From contig CASFBF010000010.1 of the NCBI GenBank assembly GCA_949292985.1, positions 139,485 through 203,484 on the forward strand: a stretch of 64,000 nt of DNA. Reading direction: 5' to 3'. Below, in pieces: positions 31,901 to 39,627 of the stretch; positions within the stretch are counted from its first letter, which is position 1; every line of letters starts with the position of its first letter. Made by a program: the position numbers and the translations under genes. This stretch comes from an uncultured Bacillota bacterium. GTDB taxonomy: Bacteria > Bacillota > Clostridia > Christensenellales > UBA1242. The notes beneath the pieces were generated by a model. The model did no database searches, was not told the DNA's origin, and saw only the letters and a list, made by a program, of their open reading frames with translations.

Positions 31901-34669
31901 AATACCAATTTATCAAATTCTCAAGCAAATGAATTCATCAATGTTTCTTATTCTAATTCAGTATTTCCAGTATCAATTAAAATTTCTAATAACGGCAATA
32001 TAATATACGAACAATACAACGATCCTAACATATTGGAAAACCTTATAAATCCAAACTATGTTTATAATTCAAACTGGTTAAGCGCAGGAAATATAAATGT
32101 AACATTACAAGAATTATATTCAAGATTTAACTTCGCATTTATCTCACTGCCATCTAATGGAAGCAAAATTAGATATGAGTTGGTTGATAATTTTGGAAAT
32201 CCCACTATTTTAGTTCACATTTTTGGACAAACAACCATACAAGAAATAACAAGTGAAGGAAACAGATATGAAATTCAAATAAACGATGAAACAACTGATG
32301 GCGAATTAGTAACCTATAACATAAGCCCAGTTTCATTAAATTATAATTTCAACAATCAACTCCATTATGTAAAAGTAAAAAAATGGGACGGTTTTGGTTG
32401 GATAGATGCTGTTCAAAAGGTGGATTTCAACGATTCTACGAATGGTAATCTGGTTTCATACATTTTTTCAAATCTCAGCACTTCTGATTTAGCAAACTTA
32501 AAATTTAAATTAGAAATTTTTGAAATTTCAGATGATGAAACACTAGCGAAAGATGATCCTTCGTTATACATTAAAGATGTATATCTGCAAATATATCAAA
32601 TGCTTCCTCATCTTTTAAATGCAGATGAAGATGCATCCGACTTTATTTCAAGTTTAAAATTTACAGATAATTATGGAGAAAATGTTACTAGTGAAATTTT
32701 AACAGATAACACCCCTTACAGAGTAGTAATTGGTGACAAAACGTACAACGTGACCAAATCAGGAGAAACATTTGCAAGTAGGCTTACACTCACCTATTCA
32801 AATTCATCTAACTTTGATTTCCCATTCACTGTGCAAGTATACAAAGAAGACGGATCATTAGGCTCAAACTTCACAGAAATAAATTCAGGCTCATACTTAA
32901 CAGACAGCGGGATTTATTACTTCTTAGTAAAATATACTGACTCTTTAACAGAAGAATATAATCTTTACAAAATTGAAATTTTAGATTCTTCTTCAGAATT
33001 TTATAGAGTAACAAACAACGGCAAAAAAGTTGAAAAAGCCTCTACTTATTATAAAGATGAATCAGGAATAGAATACTCTGAATATTACATTGTCAATGTA
33101 AACTACAATACATCAGCGTCGCTGGTAGAAATTATTCCTAACGACTATCAAAACATCACTGTTACACAACTTGACCCAATAATAAATGAAGGTAATAATG
33201 TTATAACTGTTGGATATAGAGTTACAAACTATATAGGGGCAGATAAACCAACTGGCGGTGTATCCCCATTTGACAGAATTGTGTTTATCACGTATATTCC
33301 ACCGACATCATCACCTGTTGCAGAAGCTTATTTTACATATAATTCAGCTGAACAAACTGATGTTTTATCCCAAAGTTCAATAATGTCTGCAATAAGTATA
33401 GAAAATATTGACTCAGGCGTTCTTAAACTTAGTTATTCTCGTTCATACGGAATTTCTGGAAACTTGATAAATGTTTCTATACTCAAAGATGGAGTTCCAT
33501 ATTATCCAACAGTAAAATATGAAACAACTTCCAACAACAGACAGTTATCTTATGTGGAATTAGATAAATCTGGAACGTATTCAATTTCATTTACAGACAC
33601 AGCAGGAAACAAACAAATTTTTGCATCGGGAACAAGTGGTTCTTCAACAACATTAACTTTGATATTCTTAAAAGATGTATCATTCTCAATGACCTTTACA
33701 GATGCAAATGGTGTTACGCAAACAACAGACCCTATTCAAAAAGGAGTGTTCAATAATCAAGTTATTTTGAATTTGATAAACGCCAACACCTACTACACTG
33801 CACAATCGATAGGAAGCGGAGCCAACATGATAACCGCTACTAAAAATGGTGAACCATATAAAGACTATGCTTATAATGCAGAAAAATCATCGTTCACTTT
33901 CAACGAGCCTGGTTATTACAGCATTTACTTCTCAGCAACTGCAGCCAACGGTATAGAACTGCGTCATGAAATTTACAATTTTACCATAGTAAATACAAAT
34001 GAATCTAGATACTCTTTTGAATATTCATCTTACGATAATTATTACATCAAATCCATAATAAAAGATAATCTTGGCGACATAACTAAAAATGCTGATGGCA
34101 CTGTGCCTGACGCATTAAAACAAATATTCCAAACCGTTGTCGTTGATGGCAAAGAATATCTTAAAAATGTTGTAACATCATTCCAAGATATAACCACTGG
34201 CGAAGGTTATTACACAATTACAATCGCAACCAACAACAATTTGAATAGAGATGACTACACCACTCCTACCGAATTCTCATTTAGTTATTGGATTAACACA
34301 AGTTCAGTTCCAATAAACATTTCGGTAACAGAGGGCGAATCAACATCAAACAATATAACAGTAACATTTAATGCTGATAGAGTGTTCTCAGCGGTTGGAG
34401 AATGTATGATTTACATAGGTAATAATTCTTACCATGTCAACGCTAACAATATCACTGAACTTGGAACTGTAACCTCAACAATCTCTACATCGGGGACATA
34501 TTACATAACAGTAAGGTCTATGAGTGGCAACTTATTGTATAGTTACAAAGTGATAAAAACCGAACCTCTTAATGCTTGGGCAATAGCCGCAATCGTAATC
34601 GGAGCAGTTGTTGCAATAGTAGTTGTAATCATAATTATCAAAACTCGAAAGAGAATTAAGGTTAAATAA
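25949..34669 (+). CDS. Giant repetitive surface protein with C-terminal membrane anchor
   Basis: This 2906-residue secreted protein has a signal peptide (KIKKVLGCFVLATVATVIGV then AGG). The body is a very long string of beta-sandwich-like units rich in Thr/Ser/Tyr/Asn. Recurring edges are FTIDKTAPSFTM, VLLDNSQPYF, FEIEDTKPEFTI and CVTIDKQASF, and closing strands GTYYVTI, GTYFITL, GTYSISF, GTYYITV, which recall bacterial Ig-like domains. The C-terminus has one helix (AIAAIVIGAVVAIVVVIIII) and a basic tail, with no LPxTG, so it is membrane and not sortase anchored. Cys is almost absent. It is likely an adhesin or cell-surface scaffold. ATG 25949 is used because AGAGG precedes it and the signal peptide begins there. 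No frameshift is seen across 8.7 kb. Confidence 0.85.
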   Translation: MSKIKKVLGCFVLATVATVIGVAGGISNQQQTQIYNAAVTEEEIINSLPEFINKNTGLEKQYFFSENSSTEPIKFYFNYTPVPVANESEGTTNNNYYFKYIPDENDTNHYYYFDISSVAIYVNDVRLNISTEDLITRSTASVQINQQGDSQSASNSISPEILYFNIVYGDRLEISTKSEVSGNSGEITTPATLTLNQTGILRIEVQYDLYDTTLVKGAENSDIEISNILTSQSFSYSCFYLNGNEYFETITNRDAPIITYPSFLTRTPSESSLFKYNYFYNYNANELPYISYDPNKIRLTITKYYNNNTESETLLYNPESKTISEPDFVYQTLIMEDGTVRVYFNDVGQYNFNFEMIYTVANGSDYKIYTVPYELLAQKIYIFGAQLSYTDYATNQYKEFKHIENQTNSESVTTYNKITQGADVSYLFSKYESSKTDGNQTFNDWLIATQTPCVSTDQTPLRFTTNLKQLSSDSTLKVYVLNENKEWENFSSISDITSTINSPGTYFITLAYNFASYTNNAGAIDSAETFYQYFYFTIDKTAPSFTMEAQGDYNEGEASYDWTQILSKEYTNAEQVKLTYADFQNEFHSAVKFEFERYDFINKTTSSATIKFDDNGEYYFTEQGNYTIKIYYGKQGTATDPSTASFTIDRENIKDLAVNSVYTSGANNDYRADTVIEQYVTNQNFVFSWQTVKESGAKTYGKYKYYSLDYLDYYSTVPESNLSDLLGALLRNGIVATDAVINMNSASNSWIDCSNSANLIANNNIIPSSYVKTNAGLYIFQIYDEAGNSKIQIVLLDNSQPYFILYTSEGFSLISSNHTITSDATLYWGDYKAISIEGYNSGFNDAVYKNKDGEIDNEIKMALEQFVASIRTYSSSSSSAGSIGYGKDGSYYLCEINDTYAFKHKDADDDEYVLTTGNNMSIQFSYTVHYTEVNGVVTYYYSTTTGTNFLNAVSGETITATISPGTGEYQINGQTLYDANIYLCFSQGKNIYYFSKPDSLSLTSTSGQTVTATKNENGKLLVNGVALQDVTFVDMEGNYIFLIRDSSNTEGANETELQRYLQYASNYQYLRVTGDQSLTQIQYYESGNPTDPITLTDASYANIKVVDEDENLMSRSSYYTPTSLETILYLSFTPTIEHNDNTTTQVKEVTLSYYPYQTVAKTYLATDNSIRYIFYRTLSTNAEFTTTVYNFETDGASTSTIEKQINVSSNITSAGKYIITRTYMTGESYTIDVFDYYQRNITSTVDRYGVLTSPEPISYTAETRVYEINNQSIYATLYGNILQLTTTGDFTQYDLRYSIKQGEEQTTADEVDIKNFKNGSDTIRLYIFNEIATYDFYQDNKKIIEYSTVQINDTSLESIVGGDMMINMYDGMSPNSGVISVAFPYYETNSLLPSGESFYTENNTSWQNSDPVSTTLTTNKLPLNLYIPQYKYTIYNQDALEQDSSISYSNIANNYLIRYNEDDEFSVISPYELVASISFTGSDGTSHTYTSTAGTDGYLAFIDETGAPVEQFTKPGTYYVTITQGYNSDSNSSNNFRKNYKFAFEIEDTKPEFTITQSGAPLSTLNEDVEVPNYYTNSKTITYIWEDLNDKYIANIDKTCLQIKYSNGQYLSTSNVIIVSNNEQISLKTANEKLLNSLSYSSSTDSRGVTTNYLTLDLNALGIYQNKATVYMTMQFEGHNDLYYTQTTKCVTIDKQASFETVNGLIEKLQNISSEYLPLNSSTLRSYLDVDYKTVATAQEAAYNITANSTTGQFRNYSYLVDRAFFDDLEGLASTNYNKNNAQTYNGGTIRAFYKAIDNPYNSSYEESYADFTSSAYTDMADELSLVPNTYYQIVEQDLAGNLTFYIVYYYSVDDGNGVIKNDDIVYQGISFNDHNEEKLANDAQIATGKLNLYSTTNFTLNKLNFQGDSWLVITVDDNYYMFSPWLDDGYVYKLSNSNISTVTISSIFANIKSSATPISINISDRFTGNFANVKLTTLDGVQLNTNLSNSQANEFINVSYSNSVFPVSIKISNNGNIIYEQYNDPNILENLINPNYVYNSNWLSAGNINVTLQELYSRFNFAFISLPSNGSKIRYELVDNFGNPTILVHIFGQTTIQEITSEGNRYEIQINDETTDGELVTYNISPVSLNYNFNNQLHYVKVKKWDGFGWIDAVQKVDFNDSTNGNLVSYIFSNLSTSDLANLKFKLEIFEISDDETLAKDDPSLYIKDVYLQIYQMLPHLLNADEDASDFISSLKFTDNYGENVTSEILTDNTPYRVVIGDKTYNVTKSGETFASRLTLTYSNSSNFDFPFTVQVYKEDGSLGSNFTEINSGSYLTDSGIYYFLVKYTDSLTEEYNLYKIEILDSSSEFYRVTNNGKKVEKASTYYKDESGIEYSEYYIVNVNYNTSASLVEIIPNDYQNITVTQLDPIINEGNNVITVGYRVTNYIGADKPTGGVSPFDRIVFITYIPPTSSPVAEAYFTYNSAEQTDVLSQSSIMSAISIENIDSGVLKLSYSRSYGISGNLINVSILKDGVPYYPTVKYETTSNNRQLSYVELDKSGTYSISFTDTAGNKQIFASGTSGSSTTLTLIFLKDVSFSMTFTDANGVTQTTDPIQKGVFNNQVILNLINANTYYTAQSIGSGANMITATKNGEPYKDYAYNAEKSSFTFNEPGYYSIYFSATAANGIELRHEIYNFTIVNTNESRYSFEYSSYDNYYIKSIIKDNLGDITKNADGTVPDALKQIFQTVVVDGKEYLKNVVTSFQDITTGEGYYTITIATNNNLNRDDYTTPTEFSFSYWINTSSVPINISVTEGESTSNNITVTFNADRVFSAVGECMIYIGNNSYHVNANNITELGTVTSTISTSGTYYITVRSMSGNLLYSYKVIKTEPLNAWAIAAIVIGAVVAIVVVIIIIKTRKRIKVK

Positions 34670-34670
34670 A

Positions 34671-34697
34671 AAAAGTCGCAAATGCGACTTTTTTTTA
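34671..34697 (+). terminator. Terminator of the giant surface-protein gene
   Basis: AAGTCGC (34673-34679) and GCGACTT (34684-34690) pair around four bases, then a T-run. Confidence 0.9.
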
Positions 34698-34712
34698 TTT
34701 GATTTTTTAATA

Positions 34713-34742
34713 AACAAAAAAACAAGCCAAACGGCTTGTTCT
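34713..34742 (-). terminator. Terminator of the rpmG-secE-nusG-rplK-rplA operon
   Basis: AACAAGCC and GGCTTGTT pair around AAAC (34721-34740); the minus transcript continues with T6, ending the operon after rplA. Confidence 0.9.
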
Positions 34743-34743
34743 T

Positions 34744-35427
34744 TTAGCCAATAGAAACAATTTTAACGCCAGGGCCCATTGATGAGCAAATTGCAATATT
34801 TTTAAAATATTGTCCTTTTGCTGCGGCTGGTTTTGCTTTTTGCAATGCTTCAATAACGGTTGTGTAGTTGTCAACAAGTTTATCTTTCCCAAAACTTACT
34901 TTGCCTAAAATTACATGGACATTGTTTGTTTTGTCAAGTCTGTATTCAACTTTACCTGCTTTAACATCGTTGATTGCTTTCTTTACATCCATGGTAACTG
35001 TGCCACTCTTAGGGTTTGGCATCAAGCCCTTAGGTCCAAGCACTCTTGCCACTCTTCCTACAACACCCATCATATCAGGTGTGGTGATGCAAACATCGAA
35101 ATCAAGCCATCCACCTTGGATTTTTGCAACCATTTCTTCTGCGCCAACATAATCAGCGCCTGCTTTAACAGCATCATCAGCCTTGTCGCCTTTTGCAATA
35201 ACAAGCACTTTAACGCTTTTGCCTGTTCCATGAGGAAGAACTACAACTCCTCTAACCTGTTGGTCAGCGTTTCTTCCATCAACGCCAAGTCTAACATGAA
35301 GTTCAACTGTTTCATCAAATTTAGCCTTTGCAGTTTCAAGCATTTTATCAAATGCATCACTTACAGAATATGCCTGGGTTTTATCGTAACTGGAAAGGGC
35401 TGCTTGCATTCTTTTACCTTTTTTCAT
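34744..35427 (-). CDS. rplA: 50S ribosomal protein L1
   Basis: This 227-residue protein of the L1 stalk, next to the ribosomal E site, also represses translation of its own operon in many bacteria. Family blocks include [28 protein letters not shown] and [20 protein letters not shown], then [13 protein letters not shown]. The length is normal. It is the last gene of a five-gene operon, 11 bases after rplK. Confidence 0.98.
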   Translation of the reverse strand: MKKGKRMQAALSSYDKTQAYSVSDAFDKMLETAKAKFDETVELHVRLGVDGRNADQQVRGVVVLPHGTGKSVKVLVIAKGDKADDAVKAGADYVGAEEMVAKIQGGWLDFDVCITTPDMMGVVGRVARVLGPKGLMPNPKSGTVTMDVKKAINDVKAGKVEYRLDKTNNVHVILGKVSFGKDKLVDNYTTVIEALQKAKPAAAKGQYFKNIAICSSMGPGVKIVSIG

Positions 35428-35438
35428 ACTCGTCCTCC

Positions 35439-35867
35439 TTATTCAGTCACAGTAACGCCCATGCTGCGTGCTGCACCCTCAATCATGCTCATAGCCGCTT
35501 CAATGCTTCCTGCATTAAGGTCTGGCATTTTAAGTTCTGCAATTTCTCTAATTTGCGCTTTTGTGATTGAGCCGACTTTTGTTTTGTTTGGTTTTGCTGA
35601 ACCTTTGTCAAGACCAATAGCCTTTTTAATTAAAACGGCTGCTGGTGGAGTTTTCAAAACAAAACTAAACGACCTGTCTTGGTAAATTGTGATTACCACA
35701 GGTATGATAAGCCCTGCCTGAGCAGCAGTCTTATCGTTAAATTCTTTGGTAAATGCCGCAATGTTAATTCCATGAGGTCCAAGTGAAGAACCTACTGGAG
35801 GTCCAGGTGTGGCTTTACCTGCTGGGAGTTGAAGTTTAACAACTGCCCCAATCTTTTTTACTGCCAT
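35439..35867 (-). CDS. rplK: 50S ribosomal protein L11
   Basis: This 142-residue protein of the GTPase-associated centre. Family blocks are [33 protein letters not shown] and the C-terminal RNA-binding part [25 protein letters not shown] precedes the ATG. The 108-base gap upstream holds a structured leader that may be the L1 control site. Confidence 0.98.
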   Translation of the reverse strand: MAVKKIGAVVKLQLPAGKATPGPPVGSSLGPHGINIAAFTKEFNDKTAAQAGLIIPVVITIYQDRSFSFVLKTPPAAVLIKKAIGLDKGSAKPNKTKVGSITKAQIREIAELKMPDLNAGSIEAAMSMIEGAARSMGVTVTE

Positions 35868-35975
35868 TTTATCCTCCTTATTGTGGTGAAATTTGAGTGG
35901 TGCAGTTCCACTCTCCCACGATTTTGCCGAGGCTTAACCTCGTATATTTAGCAAGTTGCCTTGCGAAATACCTTT
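35868..35975 (-). promoter_or_regulatory. Structured rplK leader, possible L1 autoregulation site
   Basis: In the minus-strand RNA three hairpins follow nusG: GCAAG/CTTGC, CGAGG/CCTCG, and a two-part stem GTGG-GAGTGG...CCACTC-CCAC with an asymmetric internal loop (2 versus 8 bases). Two helices split by an asymmetric loop just before rplK is the known layout for L1 mRNA binding. No sequence proof is possible here. Confidence 0.5.
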
Positions 35976-36596
35976 TTAAGCATCAATTCTTCTCATTTGA
36001 GTGTAGTCAAGTTCTACTGGTGCTTCTCTTCCAAACATTTCAACAATTACTGTTGCAATGCTGTTATCTGGATTTACTGATTGAACTGTTCCAATGGTTC
36101 CTTCAAGTGGCCCGTCAATAACTTCCACTTTGTCACCAACTTGCAAATCAACTTCAACTTTAATTTTTTCAAGTTTGTTCTTTCTTACTTCTTCATCAGT
36201 AAGTGCAAGCGGACGACCGTTTGGCCCTACAAAACCCGTAATTCCACGAGTTCTTGTTACGTTATGCCATAAATCATCACCGTAAATCATTTTTACGAAA
36301 ATGTAGCAAGGCATACTTTTGCGTTCAACAAGTTTTTTCTTGCCATTCTTTTCTTCTACAACACTTTCCATTGGAATGATAATGTCAAATATTCTATTTT
36401 GCAAACCAAATTTAGTAACCACGGTTTCCAAATTTTCTTTTGCAACATTCTCATATCCAGAAAATGTGTGGAGTGCATACCATTTCGCCTCTTTTGATGG
36501 GTCGGCATCATGTGTAATTTCATTTGTCTGTGTTTGAGCAGTTGGCTGAACTTGTTCTGCTCCTTCTTGAATAACCTCGTCGTTATTGTTTTCCAT
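35976..36596 (-). CDS. nusG: Transcription elongation/antitermination factor NusG
   Basis: This 206-residue protein has an acidic/Gln-rich N-terminal extension of about 35 residues. The NGN domain follows (AKWYALHTFSGYENVAKENL, then MPCYIFVKMIYGDDLWHNV and TRGITGFVG), and then a KOW domain (VGDKVEVIDGPLEGTIGTV). It binds RNA polymerase and, in Firmicutes, stimulates pausing. AGGAGGG precedes the ATG. It sits between secE and the rplK leader, the usual order. Confidence 0.98.
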   Translation of the reverse strand: MENNNDEVIQEGAEQVQPTAQTQTNEITHDADPSKEAKWYALHTFSGYENVAKENLETVVTKFGLQNRIFDIIIPMESVVEEKNGKKKLVERKSMPCYIFVKMIYGDDLWHNVTRTRGITGFVGPNGRPLALTDEEVRKNKLEKIKVEVDLQVGDKVEVIDGPLEGTIGTVQSVNPDNSIATVIVEMFGREAPVELDYTQMRRIDA

Positions 36597-36605
36597 GTTC
36601 CCTCC

Positions 36606-36983
36606 TTAGGTTAAAAGCCCAAATAAATAATAAAGCGCAACATCTAATCCAAAAAGCACAAGACCAAAAATTACAACAACAGAAAGCACTATGCTGGTTT
36701 TTTTGCAAACTTCACCAAAACTTGGCCAAGTAACTTTTTTAAGTTCGCTTGCTGTTTCCCTAACTTTTTTTCTAAACTTTTTTTCTTTTGGCTTTTTCTC
36801 TTTTTTTACTTTGCCATCTTTTTTATTGTCTTTCGCTTCTTTTTTATTTTCCTTATCTTGCTTCTTTCCTGATTTTGCAGGCAAAACAGAATCGCCCTCG
36901 TCTGTTACGACAACGGCATCTTTTTCTTCTTCGGTTTGAGAAATCAAAACTTCTTCTTGTAAGTTTTTGTTTTTCTTAGACAT
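36606..36983 (-). CDS. secE: Preprotein translocase subunit SecE with long charged N-terminus
   Basis: This 125-residue protein. SecE is normally ~60-75 residues in Firmicutes; here about 65 residues of Lys/Glu-rich sequence (KKQDKENKKEAKDNKKDGKV and similar) precede the conserved amphipathic helix KVRETASELKKVTWPSFGEV. The single membrane helix SIVLSVVVIFGLVLFGLDVA follows. SecE clamps SecY in the translocon. GGAGG precedes the ATG. Ten bases separate it from nusG. Confidence 0.95.
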   Translation of the reverse strand: MSKKNKNLQEEVLISQTEEEKDAVVVTDEGDSVLPAKSGKKQDKENKKEAKDNKKDGKVKKEKKPKEKKFRKKVRETASELKKVTWPSFGEVCKKTSIVLSVVVIFGLVLFGLDVALYYLFGLLT

Positions 36984-37000
36984 TTCTCCTCCCTGCTAAA

Positions 37001-37162
37001 TTATTTTGTTTCTTTATGAACAGTTCTTTTACCACATCTTGGGCAGAATTTTTTTATTTCAATTCTTTCAGGATTTGCTGTGCTGTTTTTAGATGTAGCA
37101 TAGTTCCTCTCTTGGCATTCTGTGCAAGCAAGAGTTATGTTTTTGCGTTTTGGTGCTGCCAT
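37001..37162 (-). CDS. rpmG: 50S ribosomal protein L33 (zinc-binding form)
   Basis: This 53-residue protein begins [20 protein letters not shown] and ends [16 protein letters not shown]. The two C-x-x-C pairs (CTEC and CPRC) make the zinc ribbon of C+ type L33. AGGAG precedes the ATG. It is first in the operon with secE, the normal Firmicute position. The gene is below the usual ORF length cut-off but unambiguous. Confidence 0.97.
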   Translation of the reverse strand: MAAPKRKNITLACTECQERNYATSKNSTANPERIEIKKFCPRCGKRTVHKETK

Positions 37163-37179
37163 AATTATTATCTCCTAAC

Positions 37180-37243
37180 AAAAAACTAACACCCCGATTT
37201 GGAAGTGTTAGTGTATTTTACCAAATATAAACATCTTTGTCAA
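37180..37243 (-). promoter_or_regulatory. Strong promoter and 5'-terminal hairpin with U-run before rpmG
   Basis: TTGACA (37243-37238), spacer 17, TAAAAT (37220-37215). Directly downstream CTAACAC (37211-37205) and GTGTTAG (37192-37186) are complementary, followed by T6 (37185-37180). The start site would fall inside the first arm, leaving about 5 bp of stem; this may be a weak attenuator or an mRNA 5' cap hairpin. Confidence 0.75.
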
Positions 37244-37256
37244 GAGAAAACCATGC

Positions 37257-37550
37257 CTATTTTGAAGATTTTTTAAAGTTTTTAAGGTCGATTGCTGTAA
37301 CAATTGCGTCAATCAAAACAGGTGTTTGCCCTTCTCCACATTTTTGTTTTACGCTTTCAAAATCAGATGGCAAATTAAAATCTAAATCGTTTGTAACGGC
37401 GTATAAAAAATAAACCCTAAGCAAATCTTTCGCAAACAAAAAAGCGTCTTCAAAATTTTCGCCAGAAGTTGAAATATCTAAATCAGGAAAATATACATTT
37501 GTTTCATTTCCATCAACATAGAAAATGGCTGGATATATAAATTGTTGCAT
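37257..37550 (-). CDS. HicB-like antitoxin-fold protein, no HicA partner
   Basis: This 97-residue protein shows YPAIFYVDGNETNVYFPDLD, the HicB partial RNase-H-fold start (Y-P-A-x-F-x-x-D-x-x-x-x-V-x-F-P-D-L), then a helix with SGENFEDAFLFAKDLL and LPSDFESVK. HicB proteins neutralise HicA mRNA interferases and often bind DNA. No HicA-like ORF lies on either side and the C-terminal DNA-binding domain is absent. ATG 37550 follows GGAGAT; the TTG upstream at 37595 is not needed. Confidence 0.75.
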   Translation of the reverse strand: MQQFIYPAIFYVDGNETNVYFPDLDISTSGENFEDAFLFAKDLLRVYFLYAVTNDLDFNLPSDFESVKQKCGEGQTPVLIDAIVTAIDLKNFKKSSK

Positions 37551-37605
37551 GTTAATCTCCATTATCATTTTATCATTATTTTTAACATTTAGCAAACAAA
37601 TTACA

Positions 37606-37630
37606 TAAAAAAACAGGCATTTGCCTGTTA
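37606..37630 (-). terminator. Terminator after the 46-residue gene
   Basis: ACAGGCA (37613-37619) and TGCCTGT (37622-37628) pair around two bases; the minus transcript continues T7. Confidence 0.85.
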
Positions 37631-37642
37631 TTATTTTTATTT

Positions 37643-37783
37643 TTATAAACTTCTTCCGTCTAATTCTTTAACTTTTTTATTTTCGAAAGGCACTTTTTTA
37701 ATTCTTAATTCTCTTAAATTAGCACACACAACATCACTGCAAACATGTCCATAAACTGTTGTTCTATTTTTAATCTCTGGCAT
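37643..37783 (-). CDS. Small basic protein of 46 residues
   Basis: It begins MPEIKNRTTVYGHVCSDVVC and continues ANLRELRIKKVPFENKKVKE, LDGRSL. A perfect AAGGAGG lies 5 bases before the ATG, and a strong terminator follows 13 bases after the stop, so this is a real short transcription unit. Two Cys and one His (HVCSDVVC) could hold a metal. I do not recognise a family. Confidence 0.65.
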   Translation of the reverse strand: MPEIKNRTTVYGHVCSDVVCANLRELRIKKVPFENKKVKELDGRSL

Positions 37784-37890
37784 TTAAACCTCCTTACTGA
37801 TAGCCCTAATATATCACAAAAGTTTTAAAATGTAAATACTTTTTTTAAAAATTTTTTAAGTTATTTTTTTGCCTTTATTTTAAAGGAAAA

Positions 37891-39627
37891 TCACATTTTT
37901 TCTGGGACTTCAATTCCAAGAATAAAACAACCTTCTTCAATAAATTTAAGCACCATTTTAAGCAATGTCAAATGTGCGCTTTGCAATTTTTTATCTTGCT
38001 CTGACAAAATATGACAAGCATTGTAAAGCGACGAAAAAGCGCTGGCCACATCATATAAACTTGCGCATAAATCATTTAAACTTTTTGCCTCAAAACAAAT
38101 TTTGTATGAAGCAGACATTCTATTCAAAGCCAAAAGCACATTTTTGTGATATTCGCTTGTAAAGGAATAATTTTCTTCAAACTTTGGCGCTTTTGAAAGT
38201 ATGGATTTTATTCGGCATGCGGTGTATTGAATGTATGGCCCGGTTTTCCCTTCGAAAGAAAGAACCCTGTCTATATCAAAGTTATAATCTTTTTCAACGC
38301 TGTTAGATAAATCCGCAAACTTTAATGCGGCATTACCAATTTTTCGTTTTAAATCTTCATCATACGCCGTGCCGTTTTCAATCAACTTTTGCTCGGCTTT
38401 TTCGTAAAGCATATTAAGAAGGTCGTTTAATTGCATATTGTTGCCATCACGAGTTTTTAACGCCTTGCCATCTTTTCCGTTAACCGTTCCAAACCCCGTG
38501 TGCCACAATTGTTGATTTACTGGGGAAATTCCCGCTTTCTTGCAAGCCCTAAATATTTGCACAAATCTTTGGTTTTGCCTTACATCTGTAAAATAATGTA
38601 GTATGTCTGGATTATAATCTTTATTTCTATAATAAATTGTGGCTATGTCAGAAGTTGCATACATGTCTCCACCGTTAGATTTTTGCAACATAAGCGGTGG
38701 CATTGGGTTTTCATACCTCTGAACTTCGTCAGGCGATTTTTTTGGAATAGGAATTTGCTCGCCTTCTTCGGCTACATCTACAATAAGTGCACCTTCACTA
38801 ATCCTAGACAACCCCTTGTCTTCAAAAATTTTAAGAACGGTTGGTATATATTCGTTTGCATCACTTTCTCCATTCCACAAATCAAAATCAACATTCAAAA
38901 GTTTGCAAACTTTTTTTATTTCACTTACAGAAACATTTCTTAATTTTTTCCAAAAATCATAATATGGCTGTTGCTTTTTTTGAAAAGCCAGTGTAAGTTC
39001 TTCGGCACGATGTTTAAATTCTTCGTCTTGGCTTTTAAGCAAACTTGCCTTAGGATATGCCACATTCATTACTTCAAGAGTGAGCGGTTTCTTTTCGTTG
39101 ATATAATCATCGAGTGAACCTTCTTTTTCTAGCATAGCCATGATTAAGCCCATTGGCATTCCCCAATCGCCTAAAAATATATCACACACAACATTAAAAC
39201 CAAGTTTTTTATAAAGTCTTTTAAAAGCCTCGCCTATATTAAAAGAACGCATATGCCCAATATGCATCGCCTTGCCTATGTTTGGCCCGCCATAATCCAA
39301 AAATATTTTTTTACCATCTGCTATGTCATAAGAAATTTTACTTAAATTTTTAGCCAAATGCTCCAAACCTTGCAAAGTTAAAGAAACATTTATAAAGGCA
39401 GGTCTTGCAACAGAAAAATTAAAATATTCATTGTTTGGAATATGATTAACAATATTGTTTGCTAAATCAAAAGGATTTAGCCCCATTTTTTTAGCGATTG
39501 CAAAACATGAGTTGCATTGAAAATCGCAAAGATTAGGTAATGATGAAAAAGAAACGCAAAACTCACCTTCGATGTTTTGCTTTTGTGCTGATTTATATAA
39601 AAGTTTTTCGATTTCTTTTCTAATCAA
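37891..39627 (-). CDS. argS: Arginyl-tRNA synthetase
   Basis: This 578-residue class I synthetase charges tRNA-Arg. The N-terminal Add1-like domain is followed by the HIGH-type motif NIGKAMHIGHMRS (about 115-127). GTVNGKDGKALKTRDGNNMQ covers the KMSK-equivalent region, and a C-terminal DALR anticodon-binding domain (KTGPYIQYTACRIKSIL onward) ends the protein. The normal KMSK Lys is weakly conserved in many ArgRS. The start codon overlaps the recR stop by 4 bases, so the two are coupled. Confidence 0.97.
   Translation of the reverse strand: MIRKEIEKLLYKSAQKQNIEGEFCVSFSSLPNLCDFQCNSCFAIAKKMGLNPFDLANNIVNHIPNNEYFNFSVARPAFINVSLTLQGLEHLAKNLSKISYDIADGKKIFLDYGGPNIGKAMHIGHMRSFNIGEAFKRLYKKLGFNVVCDIFLGDWGMPMGLIMAMLEKEGSLDDYINEKKPLTLEVMNVAYPKASLLKSQDEEFKHRAEELTLAFQKKQQPYYDFWKKLRNVSVSEIKKVCKLLNVDFDLWNGESDANEYIPTVLKIFEDKGLSRISEGALIVDVAEEGEQIPIPKKSPDEVQRYENPMPPLMLQKSNGGDMYATSDIATIYYRNKDYNPDILHYFTDVRQNQRFVQIFRACKKAGISPVNQQLWHTGFGTVNGKDGKALKTRDGNNMQLNDLLNMLYEKAEQKLIENGTAYDEDLKRKIGNAALKFADLSNSVEKDYNFDIDRVLSFEGKTGPYIQYTACRIKSILSKAPKFEENYSFTSEYHKNVLLALNRMSASYKICFEAKSLNDLCASLYDVASAFSSLYNACHILSEQDKKLQSAHLTLLKMVLKFIEEGCFILGIEVPEKM

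Noticed and set aside
34480-34669. LPxTG sortase anchor on the giant protein
   Set aside because: No LPxTG-like motif precedes the C-terminal helix.
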